DNA from: Corythucha ciliata
Lineage: Eukaryota > Arthropoda > Insecta > Hemiptera > Tingidae
Length of the DNA stretch: 64,000 nucleotides
NCBI GenBank assembly: GCA_038030265.1
Contig: CM075943.1
Coordinates: 7,874,001 to 7,938,000, forward strand
Direction of reading: 5' to 3'
The notes beneath the pieces are model-generated. The model saw nothing but the letters and a program-made list of their open reading frames with translations. It was not told the origin of the DNA and searched no databases. Position 1 is the first letter of the stretch. Each line of letters opens with the position of its first letter. The position numbers and the translations under genes were made by a program. This document shows, one piece after another, positions 12,203-24,139 of this stretch.

Positions 12203-12406
12203 TGTAAACCAATTGACTTTAAAATTAAGGGAAAACTGGGTTTTTATAATAATCGAGACCGATTCACGAACGGGGCTCTATTGATACAATATTCTATTCA
12301 GAAATCAATAACCTCATTGTAACCTCTTAGGTACATCATAAAGTGTAAAAGAATAAGTTTCTTCTTGAGGTGACGTCACAGTAGTGGAGGTACCTAGTCC
12401 GTCACA
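12203..12406 (-). repeat. 5' LTR of the first gypsy element
   Basis: 204 bp, TG...CA on the plus strand, partner of 8318-8531. It is flanked on the right by ATCAC, which matches the left flank of the other LTR. As the 5' LTR it would have held the promoter. Confidence 0.9.
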
Positions 12407-12411
12407 ATCAC

Positions 12412-13170
12412 GATCAAATACCTGCGCCCATTGAATGATTTATCGAAAGGACCGCAGACGTCACCTGACATCAACTCTCCTGGTTTCGTCGTTGGAATCC
12501 TGGTAACAAATGGCAGCCGGTGTGCCTTTCCGAATTGACATGGACCACAGAGTTCTTTGCTAGGTTTGACCGCGATACCCAGCTCAGATTGCTGCTTTGC
12601 TCGAATATATTGTTTGTCCAGGTGTCCCCATCGCTCATGGTACAATTGCAAGGTATCGGTACCTACGACTTGATTGACACTCGGTTCATCAGGTTGAACC
12701 GGATGAAATGATGCTCGATACAAAGTTCCGTGCTGTTGTCTAGTTCCGGTAAAAACAACCTTTCTATATCGACGACGAATTTACATTCACAAGGATCCGA
12801 TTCGAATTTACTGGTAGGATTTATATCGTGCGCTGCCAGTACGGAGAAAAGATTCCGACAGCATTTTGCGGTCGCGCATATTGTGCTTTTGAGGATTTTG
12901 AGGTGGTACATTTTTGTGGTTGGAGCATTTCATGTGGTCAGAGGATTTGGAGGGTTAAACATTGTGGCATTGGATCCCATTGCCTTGGATTGGTCTCCCA
13001 AAAAACAGATTTCGTTGGTTTGTATATTCCAAGCTGGTGGATTAAAACCACCACGTCTCCTCGGATCGTTCAATAAACAAAAACTTGTTTCTAAACTTAC
13101 ATTTGAGTTTCTGGTCGGCTTACTCCTGCCGGAACCTGCTTGGGCTGGTCTGTTAAATAGGTTTTAAAGA
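12412..13170 (-). pseudogene. Ty1/copia gag-protease-integrase fragment
   Basis: Reading leftwards on the minus strand: a degenerate zinc-knuckle region near 12890-12965, a NLFSVLAAHDINP-like block (protease to integrase linker) in 12663-12911, then an integrase N-terminus in 12412-12723. The integrase part has LYHERWGHLDKQYI, CGPCQFGKAHRLPF and ELMSGDVCGPF, which are diagnostic of copia-type integrases (HHCC zinc motif and first catalytic Asp region). The frame is cut at 12412 by the gypsy insertion and resumes at 8312. No LTR of this copia element was recognised. Frameshifts and stops make it inactive. Confidence 0.75.
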
Positions 13171-13555
13171 CGACTCCAACTCCATGCAGTCAAGTTCTGC
13201 CTCGAAAACTAAAGCGCCCCATAGCACTATGCAATTGCCTGCAGGCCGTCGCCTCAAGAGGCGAACGTCAGACCAAATTTGCCGAGCAAAATACACTGTC
13301 AGTCAACGATCTCACGTCTGATCCTACGTCCACACACCTTCAGTTTTCACGTGACCTTCAGATTAACTGATAAAAGTGTGGGTAACCCCGATCGACGGCC
13401 TCACGATTGCCTTTAGTTAAACTGACAGTGTCTGGGGCGCTTAACATCATACCACTCTCCGCCACAAAATGATCACACGCTGACGTTCCCCATCACATCT
13501 TTTACTTAAAACGATTTTTTGTTAAAAGCTGCCATTGAAGAGCAACACCGTTTTT
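13171..13555. other. intergenic, nothing recognised
   Basis: No ORF with a family signature, no terminal repeats, no RNA gene. A CAGTTTAACT-like phrase near 13415-13430 recalls the MITE at 28877 but is too short to assign. Confidence 0.5.
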
Positions 13556-13556
13556 G

Positions 13557-14985
13557 AGCTTTAGCAACCATTTTATATTAGTAAAAGCAGTGTTTTTTTT
13601 TTTCTCCCTCGCATTTTTATCTCATGGAAATCCTCCGTAGCTATAAGGGCTAGGGAAATATTCCACTGCGTCTCGCCTACTCTGCATGCTTCTATCTATT
13701 GTCCTCCATTCCTCCTCGCCCTTCTCAACAGTGTGGTTGTTAGCCCGGGTGAGCGATAGTGTCTCATACACTCAATCCCCCCCCCCTCTCTCTCTCATCC
13801 ACAATCCTCCCCACCCTCATAAACTCCCGTTTCATTCTAAGCCAGGAACATTCTCGCAACCTCCCCACCGATGTGAAGCATTTCTTCCTCTTGACACTCC
13901 ATAACGAGAGGACGTATATAGAGGAGTAGAGGGATTGATGTAACTGGAATGTGCTGTCGTGAGAGAGTGTGAGGGGGGGGGGCATGGAAGTTTCATCCAA
14001 TATCGACGACACATTGCTCTGGTACATATGCGTATAATGTGGCCTCTTTAGCCGAACTGTGTCGCTCGAAAGAAAAACTTTGCTTTACGTGAAAAATGTT
14101 AGGAGGCATCTTTTTCTTTTTTTTTTTTTTTACATCAACGGCGGAAGTGCGCAATTGAGTTTACATAAAAGCTTAAATCATCGTTCCCTTGCTTCAAGAC
14201 AAAATAAAAAGAAAATAACAGAACAGAAAACAAAACTTTGCCAAAAAAAAAAAAAAAAAACTTCCACTTCACACTTTTTTTGGGCTTATTTCACTTTCTT
14301 CTTGTGGAAAGTATTGTTGCTTGTTTTAACTTGGTTTCAAGTTAAACTGTCAGTTCCAGAACCAACCCCCAGCGAGTATAATAGACCCGAAAAGGCCTTA
14401 ATAAAGTACTTCAACGGTTTATATCTCACGTTGTTGCTGGTATAGCACGTTATTTTGTACTAGCTGAAAACGATAAACAATTTTGCAGAAACAATAATGA
14501 CGATATTAGTGCATTTGTGTGCAGAAAAATCGAATTATTCTTTTACTTTATTTTTTACGCGGACTAGATATATGTATGATTTACGTAATCTCCAAGGGGG
14601 TAGAAAAGGGTATAATCGCAATATAAGCATCTGGGGGCCTTTGGCTATTTGGCAGAGCCTTGGCTTTAACGCCTCTATACTGCTCCCACGGGTACTACTA
14701 CAAAACTTGATATTTTCCTTTTTCCCAGTTTTTTCTCCCACCCGCGTCTGGCATATGTCTTTTTTTTTGAAAAGCATCGAAATGTTTACTCCCTCAAATC
14801 TAGTTTTTAAATGGAACGTTTTCTTTATTTGTTTATTCGGGTGTATAGGGCAATATTTTGCTTCTTTGAAGTTTATTCTTTCAACAGGGAACCGTATACC
14901 GAGGTATTGGCGAGGGGGGTGGACTGCCATGGTCCCCCTGAGTGCGTGGCTAAAGATTTTATTCAGCCCACGAAAGCGCTATTCT
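13557..14985. other. duplicated stretch without a recognised gene
   Basis: It contains a T-run at 13593, a C/CT microsatellite at 13778-13797, a G-run near 13973 and an A-run near 14246. The longest frame, 14497-15000, is rich in Phe/Leu and Ser and has no family motif. It is duplicated only because the whole block is, and it runs straight into non-coding phrase repeats, so I do not call it a gene. The matching region in copy B is about 29815-31240. Confidence 0.5.
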
Positions 14986-15383
14986 GAAGGCTCAAATTGA
15001 GAGAAATCTCACCTTCTGGAGCTAACTGCGCGGCTAGAATAGAGAAAATTACGCTGAACCTAAGTTGCTTTAGGCCTTTAAAGCTACTGTTACCACGTAC
15101 TGGGGCAAGTACGCGACAAAAAGTTTGTAAAACTGTGCAGTCACTGTGTCAAAAACCAGTGATTTTGTCACTTAAGTGACTACTGACGGCCTGTTCTATA
15201 GCTTTTTAATGTCACTATCACTGTTTGTTTCCACCCGTCCTCCCTATCAACATGTGATTTAAGGATATTCCTAGGAACCCTGAAATCTTACAGGACAGGC
15301 CCCCTGCTGTAGCAGTTTGTTTGAGCCGGTATATATGTGCGAATTTCATTCCACGACCCAAACAAAGCCTATTAATAGGGCAA
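14986..15383. repeat. family 2 phrases and truncated hAT-like end, copy A
   Basis: 14986-15130 shows family 2 phrases (GCGGCTAGAATAGAGAAAATTACGC-like) related to 5740-5800. At 15133-15134 copy A jumps to GTGCAGTCACTGTGTC, which in copy B lies 1.2 kb further on. 15135-15383 is therefore the left interior of the element that is complete at 32545-33698 in copy B. Confidence 0.5.
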
Positions 15384-16808
15384 ATGAGAGACACTTCGCA
15401 AATCAATTTTGTATGCATCGGTTATAAAAAAAAAGTATAATTCTTTTTCTAACTTTATCCGTGGAAAACTCCTATGAACGGCGAACCCACAGCCTCAAAT
15501 GCAAACATGAAGGTGAGTCATGGATCAAAAACGGCAATGCACGAATTTACTAGGAACATAGGCATAGCCAGAGGGGAGCAGGGCTAGGCAGCTGCCCTCC
15601 CCTAGACTCAAAAATGCAGATTCAGCGGGGCAGTTGCCCACCCCTAGATGCATTCTGATAGTAAAAATCTTTCAGGGTAATCACATTGTGCTTCGTCGGC
15701 GCTCACTAAAAAAATAACTTCACGGATTTCACTAATTAAAAAAATAAATTTCAACGGTTTTGTCGCTCACAAAACGGACATCGCAAGGGTGACATAATTC
15801 AAAGACCAAATTCACCGTTTTTGCGTCCTAGAATACCATTTTCGCAGACAGACGCGGATTCAGTATTTGCTCAAGAGAGGTGCTAGAGAAATGCTGTCGT
15901 GGTTCGCTCTACTAAAACTGGTTTGACAGCCTTTTCACTGCCTAAAAATAGTTAAAACTAGCTATTTACACTATAAAAACGGCTAAAGTAACTAAAGTCA
16001 CGCCCAAAAAAACAAAACTGTCGATTCGCAATTTGAAAATGGCTAAAACTGGACTTCACGCGCCCTAAAAATTGGTGGCGACTGGTGAACTTCTGAAAAT
16101 GCCTAAAAAGATCATGTCTACCGCCCGAAAGTAGCTAAATCGACCATTCGTGAGCTAAAATTGATCAGACTGGCCATTCTTGAGCCAAATATGACCATAA
16201 TGCGCGCTTTTGGCTTGAAAGACTAATCAAGCCCTGAAAACGACCAAAATGATTTCACGTGTCCTGGAAATGCCTAAAAAGATGATTCCTTCCCTGAAAA
16301 TTGCAAAATCGACAATTTGCGCACCAGGAATGGTCAAACTTCATGGCCTTGGCTTGATGGACTAGGTATTTGAGCCCTGAAAATGGCAAAACTGACGATT
16401 TGTGTCTTTAAAATGGCTAAAATTACTATATTTGAGCCCCAGAAATTGCCGAATTACTTTACGAGCTCTAGAAATGGATTACCCAACGAATCGAGCTCTA
16501 AGAATGCCCGAACAAGTGACTCCTGCCCTGAAAATTGCAAAATAGACTATTCGGAGCGCCGAAAACGGCCAACCCGGCTGTTCTCGCCTTGATTTGGGAC
16601 GTACTGTTCGCTCCTAGAACTGGAAAGACTGACTTTATGCGCCCTAAAAATGGCAATTATAGCTATTCCAGCCTTGAAATCGTCAAAACTTACTCTATGT
16701 CAAAATATCAATTTTGAAGTAAAATATTCAGTTTTGAGGTAAAGTGATATTTTTGGGGCGGAACCGCAAGTTTCAGGGTAAAATCTTTAGTTTAGGAACG
16801 TTTTTGGG
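15384..16808. mobile_element. copy-A-only segment with a family 1 phrase array
   Basis: This stretch is missing from copy B. The B junction (32831-32834) shares ATGA with both edges. Near 15587-15650 a GGCAGCTGCCC, CCCCTAGA motif is repeated after about 42 bp. From 15849 (CAGACGCGGATTCAG) an element end like the right end of 2718-4190 appears in inverted orientation. It is followed at 15950-16700 by phrases of GGCTAAAACTGACGATT and GCGCCCTGAAAA. The partner terminus was not found, so this may be a truncated copy. Confidence 0.55.
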
Positions 16809-17640
16809 ATGAAATCGTAAGTTTTGGAATTAAAACAGTCAGTTTTGGGGTAAAATGGCCAGTTTTGTATTAACGTCATCAGTTATGGGGCAACGCGTCA
16901 GCTTTGGCGTGAAATCTTCTGTTTTGGTATAAAATCGTCACATTTGCGATGAATTTGCCATTTTTTGTTGTGAAATCACCTGTTTTCAAGGCAGAATGGT
17001 CTAAAATCACCGGTTTTGAGGAAAACTTGAGTTAAAGTGTGACATTGTCAGTTTTGGAGTAAATTACAGTTTTGTGGTAGCATCTTCATTTTGAGAGGGG
17101 GGGGGGGCACGTCAGACATGGCCAGGAATTGTCGTTTTTTTTTTGTTTTGTTTTTTTTTTGTTTTACTAAAATCGCCAATTGAAGGATATAATCGGCAGT
17201 TTGTAGTACTGAGTGGTCTGTTAATTGTAATTAAGATCATTTTTTAAAACCCGTTTTGGGTTAAACCTGCCATTTTTAAGCGGAATTCACCAGTTTTTGG
17301 GGTAAATACTTGGATTTTAAAAGTTGTGCTGTGAAATGTTTAGTTTAGGCGTAAACACTTCGTCTTTGGCGTAGAAACGTCTGTTTTGAAGTAAAATATT
17401 CAGTTATACTATAGTGAAATATTCAGTTTTTTTGTTAAAAAACGTCGGTTTTGAGTTAAAACCTGTTATTGTTTGGTTAAAAAATGTTCAATTTTTACGT
17501 CTCTCAGACAAGACGTTGATGAAAAGACGGTCACCCCGTATATTTGAATGCTAAGTAACGATTTCCGGGGAAATCGAATTGTCTGTGTGTGTTGAATGTG
17601 GTCGTCACCGAAGCCAACAGTGACGGAGTAGTCACAGTGA
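16700..17640. repeat. family 4 degenerate phrase array (~21-bp period), copy A
   Basis: Phrases of the type GGGGTAAAATCGTCAGTTTT and TGAAATCTTCTGTTTTGG recur at roughly 20-22 bp with many changes. The array ends at a TGAC/GTCA-rich terminal region (17600-17680, CACAGTGAC repeats) that abuts LINE sequence. It is the interior of the hAT-like element seen whole in copy B (32545-33698). No ORF. Confidence 0.6.
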
Positions 17641-17679
17641 CAAAATCACCGACAGTGAAATCACACCTCACCTCTACAG

Positions 17680-19260
17680 AGGCTATACTTATGAACTGCA
17701 TAAAAGGGTGACCAAACCAGGGATGCGTATTCCAGCTTTGGCAAAACTAGCGCCTCGAAGAGAAGAGTGAGTACTCGAACGTCGGAGAACGCCTTGTTTG
17801 CCTTTTCAGAAATCCCAAAGCCCTCATGGCATCTCGCGAAACAGCAACTATGTGGTCAGAAAAAGTCAAGTAACTGTCAAGCAGCACTCCCAGGTCCTTC
17901 AACTTGTCCACCCTTTTTAGAGGAAGACCACCCAGGAAGTACTCCTGAATGAACATGTGTGTTGCGACCTGCTGAAAGAAATGACAGAGCTCTTCGAGGA
18001 ATTCAGATGAAAGCTGTTGCCTTGACACCATAACTCAAGCTCGTCGATTGACACCTGCAGCTCCCTGTAACTCGTCGGTGATTCTATGTGACGAAAAATT
18101 TTGAGATCATCCGCAAAAAGGAGACATCTGACGTTAGGACCTAAGGCCCGGACAACACTATTTATTCCCAACAAAAAACATGGTGGACCAACGTGACTGC
18201 CCTGAGGAACTCCAGAAGTAGCGGTAAACTGCGATGACAGGACTCCTTTCACGCGCACTGCTAGTTTCCTGTAACTAAGATACGATGAAATCCATTTCAA
18301 TAACGAACCATTAACTCCTAGTGAATCAAGCAGCAAGGTAAAGTGATGGTGGGAGAGTTTATCAAAGGCCTTTGCGAAATCTGTTGATATCAGGTCAGTT
18401 TGCCACCCTTGACGGAAACCTTCCATAATGAATTCCTGAAGTTGCAGCAGATTTGTCACTGTGGATCTACCCTGCACGAATCCATGTTACTCCTCAGCTA
18501 TGAATGAAGAAAATTCAAATGATAGGTGAATGACGACAAGCTTCTCAAGCACCTTGGGAATAGCAGACAATGAACAAACTGATTGGTAATTTGAGATGGA
18601 ACATCTATCGCCGCTCTTGTCGATAGGGGTTACAAAAGTCAGTTTCCATTTTCCGGGGAAAACACCAGACGCCTGTGACCTGTTGAACAGCACCGTCAGT
18701 GGCTACGCTAGGCTTGTCGAACACTCTTTCAGCAAAACACTGGGAACACCATTCGGACCCATACCCTTGGAAGAATCCAGCCTTGCCAACTCTTTAAGCA
18801 CATCGGCCTCTCTTACCAGAATGGAACCGATGGATACGACATTCTGAACGGGAAGATCTGGAAAAACGATGACTGGAGAGTCAAAAACAGACGAAAAATG
18901 ACAACGAAACAAATCCGCAATAGACTGTGGATCCGAGTCCCACTCAGTGCTCAGAAACATATCATCTGGCCACCCAGCCTATATCTATTGCCATCCTCCT
19001 TATAATTGAGAAAATTCCAGAAAGCCTTCAAATTGCTCGGTACAGAGCGCTGGACATCCGTGACGTACCCCGTGTAACGCACTTTCGATAGCCTCTTAAC
19101 GCTGGACGCGTTCTAGCAGCGCAGTATGCGTGGTTAAAAGTATGCGGTTCTATGACTCAGCCTGTCGCCTCGGATTCACTAGAGGGCAAATCTCTTCAAC
19201 GACCTGATGTCCTCACCAGTAAACCTGGGAAAAATATAACAGATCTTTTATCAGAATGTC
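17680..19260 (-). pseudogene. LINE (non-LTR) reverse transcriptase fragment, minus strand, copy A
   Basis: Minus-strand frames cover, in order: the linker before RT (18703-18960, VLKELARLDSSKGMGPNGVPSVLL), RT fingers (18487-18693, FPGKWKLTFVTPI, ISNYQSVCSLSAIPKVLEK), palm (17917-18477, TDFAKAFDKLSHH, GVPQGSHVGP and the catalytic LLFADDLKIF), and thumb (17747-18031, KDLGVLLDSYLTFSDHI). The family copies its RNA at a nicked target site. The clade is Jockey/CR1-like by motif style, not proven. A stop at 18484-18486 interrupts the frame just before HGFVQGRS, where copy B has a Gln codon. The RT C-terminus is missing here but survives in copy B. Confidence 0.85.
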
Positions 19261-19269
19261 CAGTGTATA

Positions 19270-20800
19270 AGGACTGGATTTTCGGAGCTTATGATTCTAG
19301 CAGCCACATCTAAATTTGGTGTGTTAAGCTTGGTGGAGACCTGGCTCAGACAGGAACAGCTTGAGCTTCATAGATTACCTGGTTACGTTGTAGCTCATGC
19401 GTATTGCCGCTCTTCTTCTCAGCATTGTGGTTGTTGTACTTTCGTGAAAGAGGGCGTAAACGGTCTAAGCATCAAGCGGGTTTTCTAGGTGTCTGCGTGT
19501 TTTCTAGAAGCGAGCAAACTCGCCATTTTGACTTTGTATCGTCATCCTTATTCGAGCGCTGCGAGGGAAACTTTTCTGGATCGACTTCAACAAGCTTTAT
19601 CTCTAGTTACCGTTGGAAAATAGAGCTGTAGTTATATGCGCTGATTTCAACGTGAATTTTCTTGTCCATAGTGTCATCAGACAGCGTCTTCTGCACTTGC
19701 TAGAATATTTTGGCCTCCGTATTGTTTTTAACAACGAAATTTCCCGCCTTTTTAGTGGCACCTGTCCTGACAACATAGCCACTTCTTTGTCAGTTTCTAA
19801 CACGTCGTGATCAATTTGTTCGGGTTTGTTTTCGGATCACCTCGCCTTGGAATTAAGTTGTTTTGGGCTAGTAGAGTCGTCAACTTCGCTAACCTTGCCG
19901 GTCATAAACCGATTTGTTTCCCCAAACGGAACTGTGGCACTGCGTGATTTCAAATGGCTTGAGTTTTACGGCGGCGAGCTATTTTTTCTGTGTGCTCAAG
20001 ATGTTTGAGGAGTCAAGTTTTCCACTGCGAGAATCACGTAAGTTACGTAAACGTAACGGCTTTCGACCTCGTTGACCAAGACCTCTTACTTCGAAAGTTG
20101 GAATTCTATGATTTTGAGTCTTCTGTTCTCGAGCTGATGGCATCGTATTTGCATGAACGTTATCAGTGCGTGGCTTATAATGGGGAATTCTCTGATTTTA
20201 GACTTGTCCTCTTGGGAGCCCCACAGGGTTCCGTCCTCGGTCCCCTTCTATTCATCGAATAGAAGAATCGGAATTCCGAATGACTCGGAATTCTGTTTTT
20301 CTCCTCATATAAAATGTTTTTTGTACGCCGACGATACTACTCTGACATATTCTAAAAATGGCAGTAGTGAAGAGTGCGTACGAGACTAGTCCCAAGTCAA
20401 TGGCCTCTGTTTTTGAATAACAATACAACACAGAGTCTTTAAGTGAGTTTGAAACGTTCGAACGGCCATTCTAATAATGTTGTTTGTGTCCTAGCAGGCT
20501 TCGCTTTGGGTTCTTCTAAGGATTGAGACCCTTATGTTGACGGTCTCTTGGCTAAACTGTCTCTCGCGGTCTTTTCATACTCCGTCGGCTAAAGTCTTCA
20601 CTGGATGAAATGGCTCTCCTTAAAGGTCTACTTCGCGTTTTTTTCATAGCCATGTTACACATGGAACAATATTGTGGGGAAACTTTGGGCATGCATTGAA
20701 AGTGTTTAAACTGCAGAAAAAGACTGTAAGGCTACTGAAAGGCTTTGGGTCGAGGGAGTCCTGTCGAGGTTCTTTTCGGGATCTACGCTTCAAGAAATAA
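19270..20800 (+). pseudogene. LINE endonuclease-RT fragment, plus strand, copy A
   Basis: 19291-19488 resembles the start of an APE-type endonuclease (LVETWLRQEQLELHRLPGYVV). 19613-19810 holds its ADFNVNFL catalytic block. After a large internal deletion near 20030 the RT palm follows (TAFDLVDQDLL, GAPQGSVLGPLLF, LYADDTTLTY). 20600-20790 holds the C-terminal block, including HGTILWGNFGHALKVFKLQKK and SRESC, in broken frames. The order EN-RT is that of Jockey/CR1-type LINEs. Multiple frameshifts make it inactive. It lies head to head with the minus-strand LINE piece. Confidence 0.8.
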
Positions 20801-22169
20801 ATAAATAATACCACCAATGAGTTCGAAGTCTGTGAAATTGCAAATTTTGGGTCTGAACATTCACGAAAGTGCCACTTCTGGTCTTTATGTACGTAAAATT
20901 GCAAGCCTTGGTGCTTTTTAGTTTTGTTTGTTTTTTTGTAAACACACGGATCCTGGGCCAACCCAGCTGCAATAGCACTCAAAGCATTGACGAATAGCCA
21001 CATCTAGCGATTTCCTAATCTTAACTACAAAATTGAAGTTTTCTCGCAGCTTAATTCGAATTCAATAGCGCAAATTAGATGTTAACATTGAGAAAAAGCG
21101 CTAAAATTAAGACAAATCAACGCGCAAATTCGTGTCTTCTGAAAGGTATACTTTATGAAGCTAAACCAGAAAGATGCCATATTGAAGGATGCGTTTAGGT
21201 CCGCCAGTGATCCGTAAAAAGATGGATATAATTACAGCTCTAATAGCTAGCTGGAAAACCTTATGACTATTTTGAAACAACAAGGAATTTTGGATTTTCT
21301 TCATGGCAAAAACCATAGCGTCTTGGGACTATAATCCGTAAGCGAAGAATAAAGTGAAATGAATTCAATGAAGGGGGAAAAAGTAGGGCATATTCTCTCT
21401 TTTTCCTTAAATCCTGGGCTATGTGAAACTGCCACAGGAATGACTTTAATGAAAATTCTTCCACGCTCTTTTAACCTATAGTATGAGGGTTGGTTCTAAC
21501 TGCACAAAGAGGTGGGAGAGGGGACGTTGCGGATTTGCCTATACTAGTAATAAGGTATGGTCGTATCTCCGCGAAAAAAACATGTTGGAGTTCATCTTGA
21601 GTGAGCCCTTGCTGCTATTTCATTATTCGTGCGCACGGTTTCTCTAATTATTACTAATTCTTAAGCAAGTATCCCAGAGTGCATTTGTTCGTGCAAGAAT
21701 GCATTCATGTTCTCAAAAAAGTATGATCTCTATGGTTGTTGATTGGATAGCATTATTATTATGCGCTTTTCAATAAACATTACCATACGCAAGGAAGTAA
21801 CAAGAAACTGAAGAATCGCTTGAAAAAACCTGTGAACTTGGATACGTAAAAGTTATTATTTTGTCAACAAAAGCACACAGGGAAAAAGTGAACACAGCAT
21901 TATCATTTATAATACGATACCTCGCCAATGCAAGGTAAATTTGAATTTGAAAAAAAAAACCGACCCACGGGCGAAATCGTTTGTTTGGCGCCATTTTTAG
22001 TCTTAATGGGGAGTCATTCCAAAAGGTTCACAATAAGCGTAAAAGTCAAATTTGGAGTTACAGTAGCCATACACGTTTCTGGGTGTGGCTAATGACGCTT
22101 TATCGGGGTGTGGAATTAGTACATTTCATAACAAGTGCGGTAAGTAAGAAATATCGTGCGAGTCTATAT
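20801..22169. other. phrase repeats then unassigned DNA, copy A
   Basis: 20820-20920 has family 5 phrases (GTGAAATTGCAAATTTTGGG) and 21010-21140 has family 2 phrases (GAGAAAAAGCGCTAAAATTA). 21140-22169 shows nothing I can identify. Copy B equivalent: about 36830-38198. Confidence 0.45.
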
Positions 22170-22695
22170 GTCTGTTCGCGAAAAAAAAGTTCAGTGTAGT
22201 GCAGGACAGGGCAGGGCAAGCTGGGGCAGCTGGGTGCAGGAGTGGGCAGGAGAATTTTCACGGGAACGCTTTCTCTTTCAGTGCAGGCTGGTGCAAATTC
22301 ATAACAGTCTAGTTGCCTTCTCTTTTTCTTGTTAAACAGATAAGACGGAGGCTCACCCGACACAACATACGGCATGCAACATACACATAGTTTTGATTAA
22401 CTCGAATTGAAGAAGTTTATTCAAATTACTACTACCGGCCTAAACGCCGAGATTGAATGAAGTGAACAAGAATGAGAAGGAAAGAAGGTAACGGGACCGT
22501 TACATTTATCAAAAAACTTGGAGTAACTTGGGGCAGGCTGGTGCAGCACAGAATTCATCGCGAACGTCCTACACTCGCTACACCAGCTGCCCCAGCTTGT
22601 CCAAGCCTGCACTCACTTCTCAGGAAAAGCATTTAGGTTGCTCTGGTGCGCACTAGTGCACCCTGGTGCGCCCCAGAGCAGGTTCGCGAACAGAC
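22170..22695. mobile_element. G-rich foldback/MITE with 13-bp terminal inverted repeats, copy A
   Basis: GTCTGTTCGCGAA at 22170-22182 is exactly inverted at 22683-22695. Inside, CAAGCTGGGGCAGCTGG (22217-22233) is exactly inverted at 22583-22599, and GCAGGCTGGTGCA occurs twice. No transposase and no clear target duplication. Copy B has the same element at 38199-38726. Confidence 0.7.
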
Positions 22696-23104
22696 CTTAT
22701 TACACGAGCACATATTTCACTTTCCGACGAGTAATGAACGACGTTTTTCGCACGACGATGGGGAATTTATAGGCAGGTACTCATTCTGGAAATGTTATGG
22801 AATTTACGTGAGAAACCCAAACACAGTGAACAAACCAACAGGCACAGACAGGAAGAGGAACAAACAAAAAAACAATAACAATAACGTCATATCACAGAAT
22901 ACAAGTTGAGACCTTCAAGAGAACATAATCTGTGGACAGCAAACATTGGTTAACTGTAAAAAAAGCCAAATCAGATGTTCTCCTAACACACACCCGTGCC
23001 TTTTTCGTTTTTTCCGCACGGGTTGACGAAAGCAGACACTTTCGAGGGAGGTTTTCAGTGCGGTTCTCTTCACTTCCCGTGCAACTCGTGCGAAAAATGC
23101 CTTT
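22696..23104. other. unassigned DNA, copy A
   Basis: AT-rich, with a CAATAACAATAACG patch near 22873. No gene or element ends recognised. Copy B equivalent: about 38727-39138. Confidence 0.4.
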
Positions 23105-23687
23105 ATGTGCCTTGAAAAAATAGCTAAACTGACGATTGGCGTCATAAAAATGTTTGAACTGCCGATTTCTACTCTGAAAATGGCAAAACCGTGCAATCGC
23201 GCTCTGAAAATGGTCATATAGACTGCTCCGCGCACACCATTCAAAATGACAAAACTGACAAGTCATGTCATAAAATAACCAAACGCCCAAAATGCCCTAA
23301 AAAATTTCAATCTTCAAAGTGTTTCGCTCAAAAATAGTAAGACTGGTCATTCGCGCCCTTTGGAAAGCGATTCGCCCCTTGAAAGTGGCTAAACTGACTG
23401 ATCTGCGCCAAAAAAGGCCATAGCAAAAGGCTGATGGCAAAAAAGGGCCATTGTGTCCTATACTAAGACCCTAAAAAAACTGACTGAACTGAGAGATCCA
23501 AGCCTTGAAAATACTTAAACAGACGATCGTGTGACCTCGAAGTGGCAAAAACGACCATTCGCGCTCCAAAAATGGCCTTGAAAATGGTTGAATTTTGTCC
23601 TATAAACTGTTAATAATTATCATCCTTGAAACTGTCAATTTCGACCTAGATACTATCAATTTACTCCTACATTACTGCCAATTTTTT
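23105..23687. repeat. family 1 degenerate phrase array interrupted by a hAT insertion, copy A
   Basis: Phrases of the type GCTAAACTGACGATTGGCG and GCGCTCTGAAAATGGTCA recur at about 30-31 bp. They are the reverse complement of the phrases at 2990-4110. The array stops at the octamer CTTACAAA (23688-23695). In copy B the corresponding array is 39140-39724, and after the large insertion similar phrases resume at 48596 (GTGCCAAAGTGGCCTGGAAACTG-like). Confidence 0.65.
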
Positions 23688-24139
23688 CTTACAAATAGGG
23701 ATGGAATCGGGCCGGGCCGGGCCGGGCTTCGACTCAAAATCGGCCCGGCCCGAGGCCAGACGTTTGCGGCCCGGCCCGAGTTTTTTACGCTTGCATAAAT
23801 AGAGCATAAATCTGCACTCAAATGCAATGGCTAAAAAGCCCGTATTCCACCAATCACATGTACTTCGAGAGCGAGGAAAAAACACCAAATATGTGAGGGA
23901 GAAGAATTTTTCACAAAAGCACGCCTTTGCCTTGAACAAACGCTCGCTGTGTGGCTGTTGAGCTTTTTCGGTTCACACACTCTGGTGGACATTTCTCCCA
24001 CAAGTCGACACCTTTAGCGCTACTGGGGGGGGGGGTTGGACTAGACTCACGGCTCCAAGGGTAGCACAATAAGCTACCTATAGGCTTCCTTGCTAAGGGG
24101 AAATTGCCCCCGCCCTCCAGATGAGATTGACCAGACGTA

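Larger units (their letters stand above)
8318..12406 (-). mobile_element. Ty3/gypsy LTR retrotransposon, decayed, inserted in a copia remnant
   Basis: The element reads on the minus strand: 5' LTR 12203-12406, gag, protease, reverse transcriptase, RNase H, integrase, 3' LTR 8318-8531. LTRs begin TG and end CA on the plus strand. The 5-bp target duplication ATCAC is perfect (8313-8317 and 12407-12411). The primer-binding site abuts the 5' LTR and the polypurine tract abuts the 3' LTR. The gag-PR-RT-RH-IN order is that of Ty3/gypsy. The coding region is broken in several frames, with internal deletions around the protease-RT junction. It is therefore non-autonomous, but its boundaries are sharp. 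Confidence 0.9.

Noticed and set aside
14497..15000. 167-residue open frame, repeated at 30772-31254
   Set aside because: Composition is Phe/Leu/Ser-rich with no motif. It runs into family 2 phrase repeats and is duplicated only as part of the 14-kb block.
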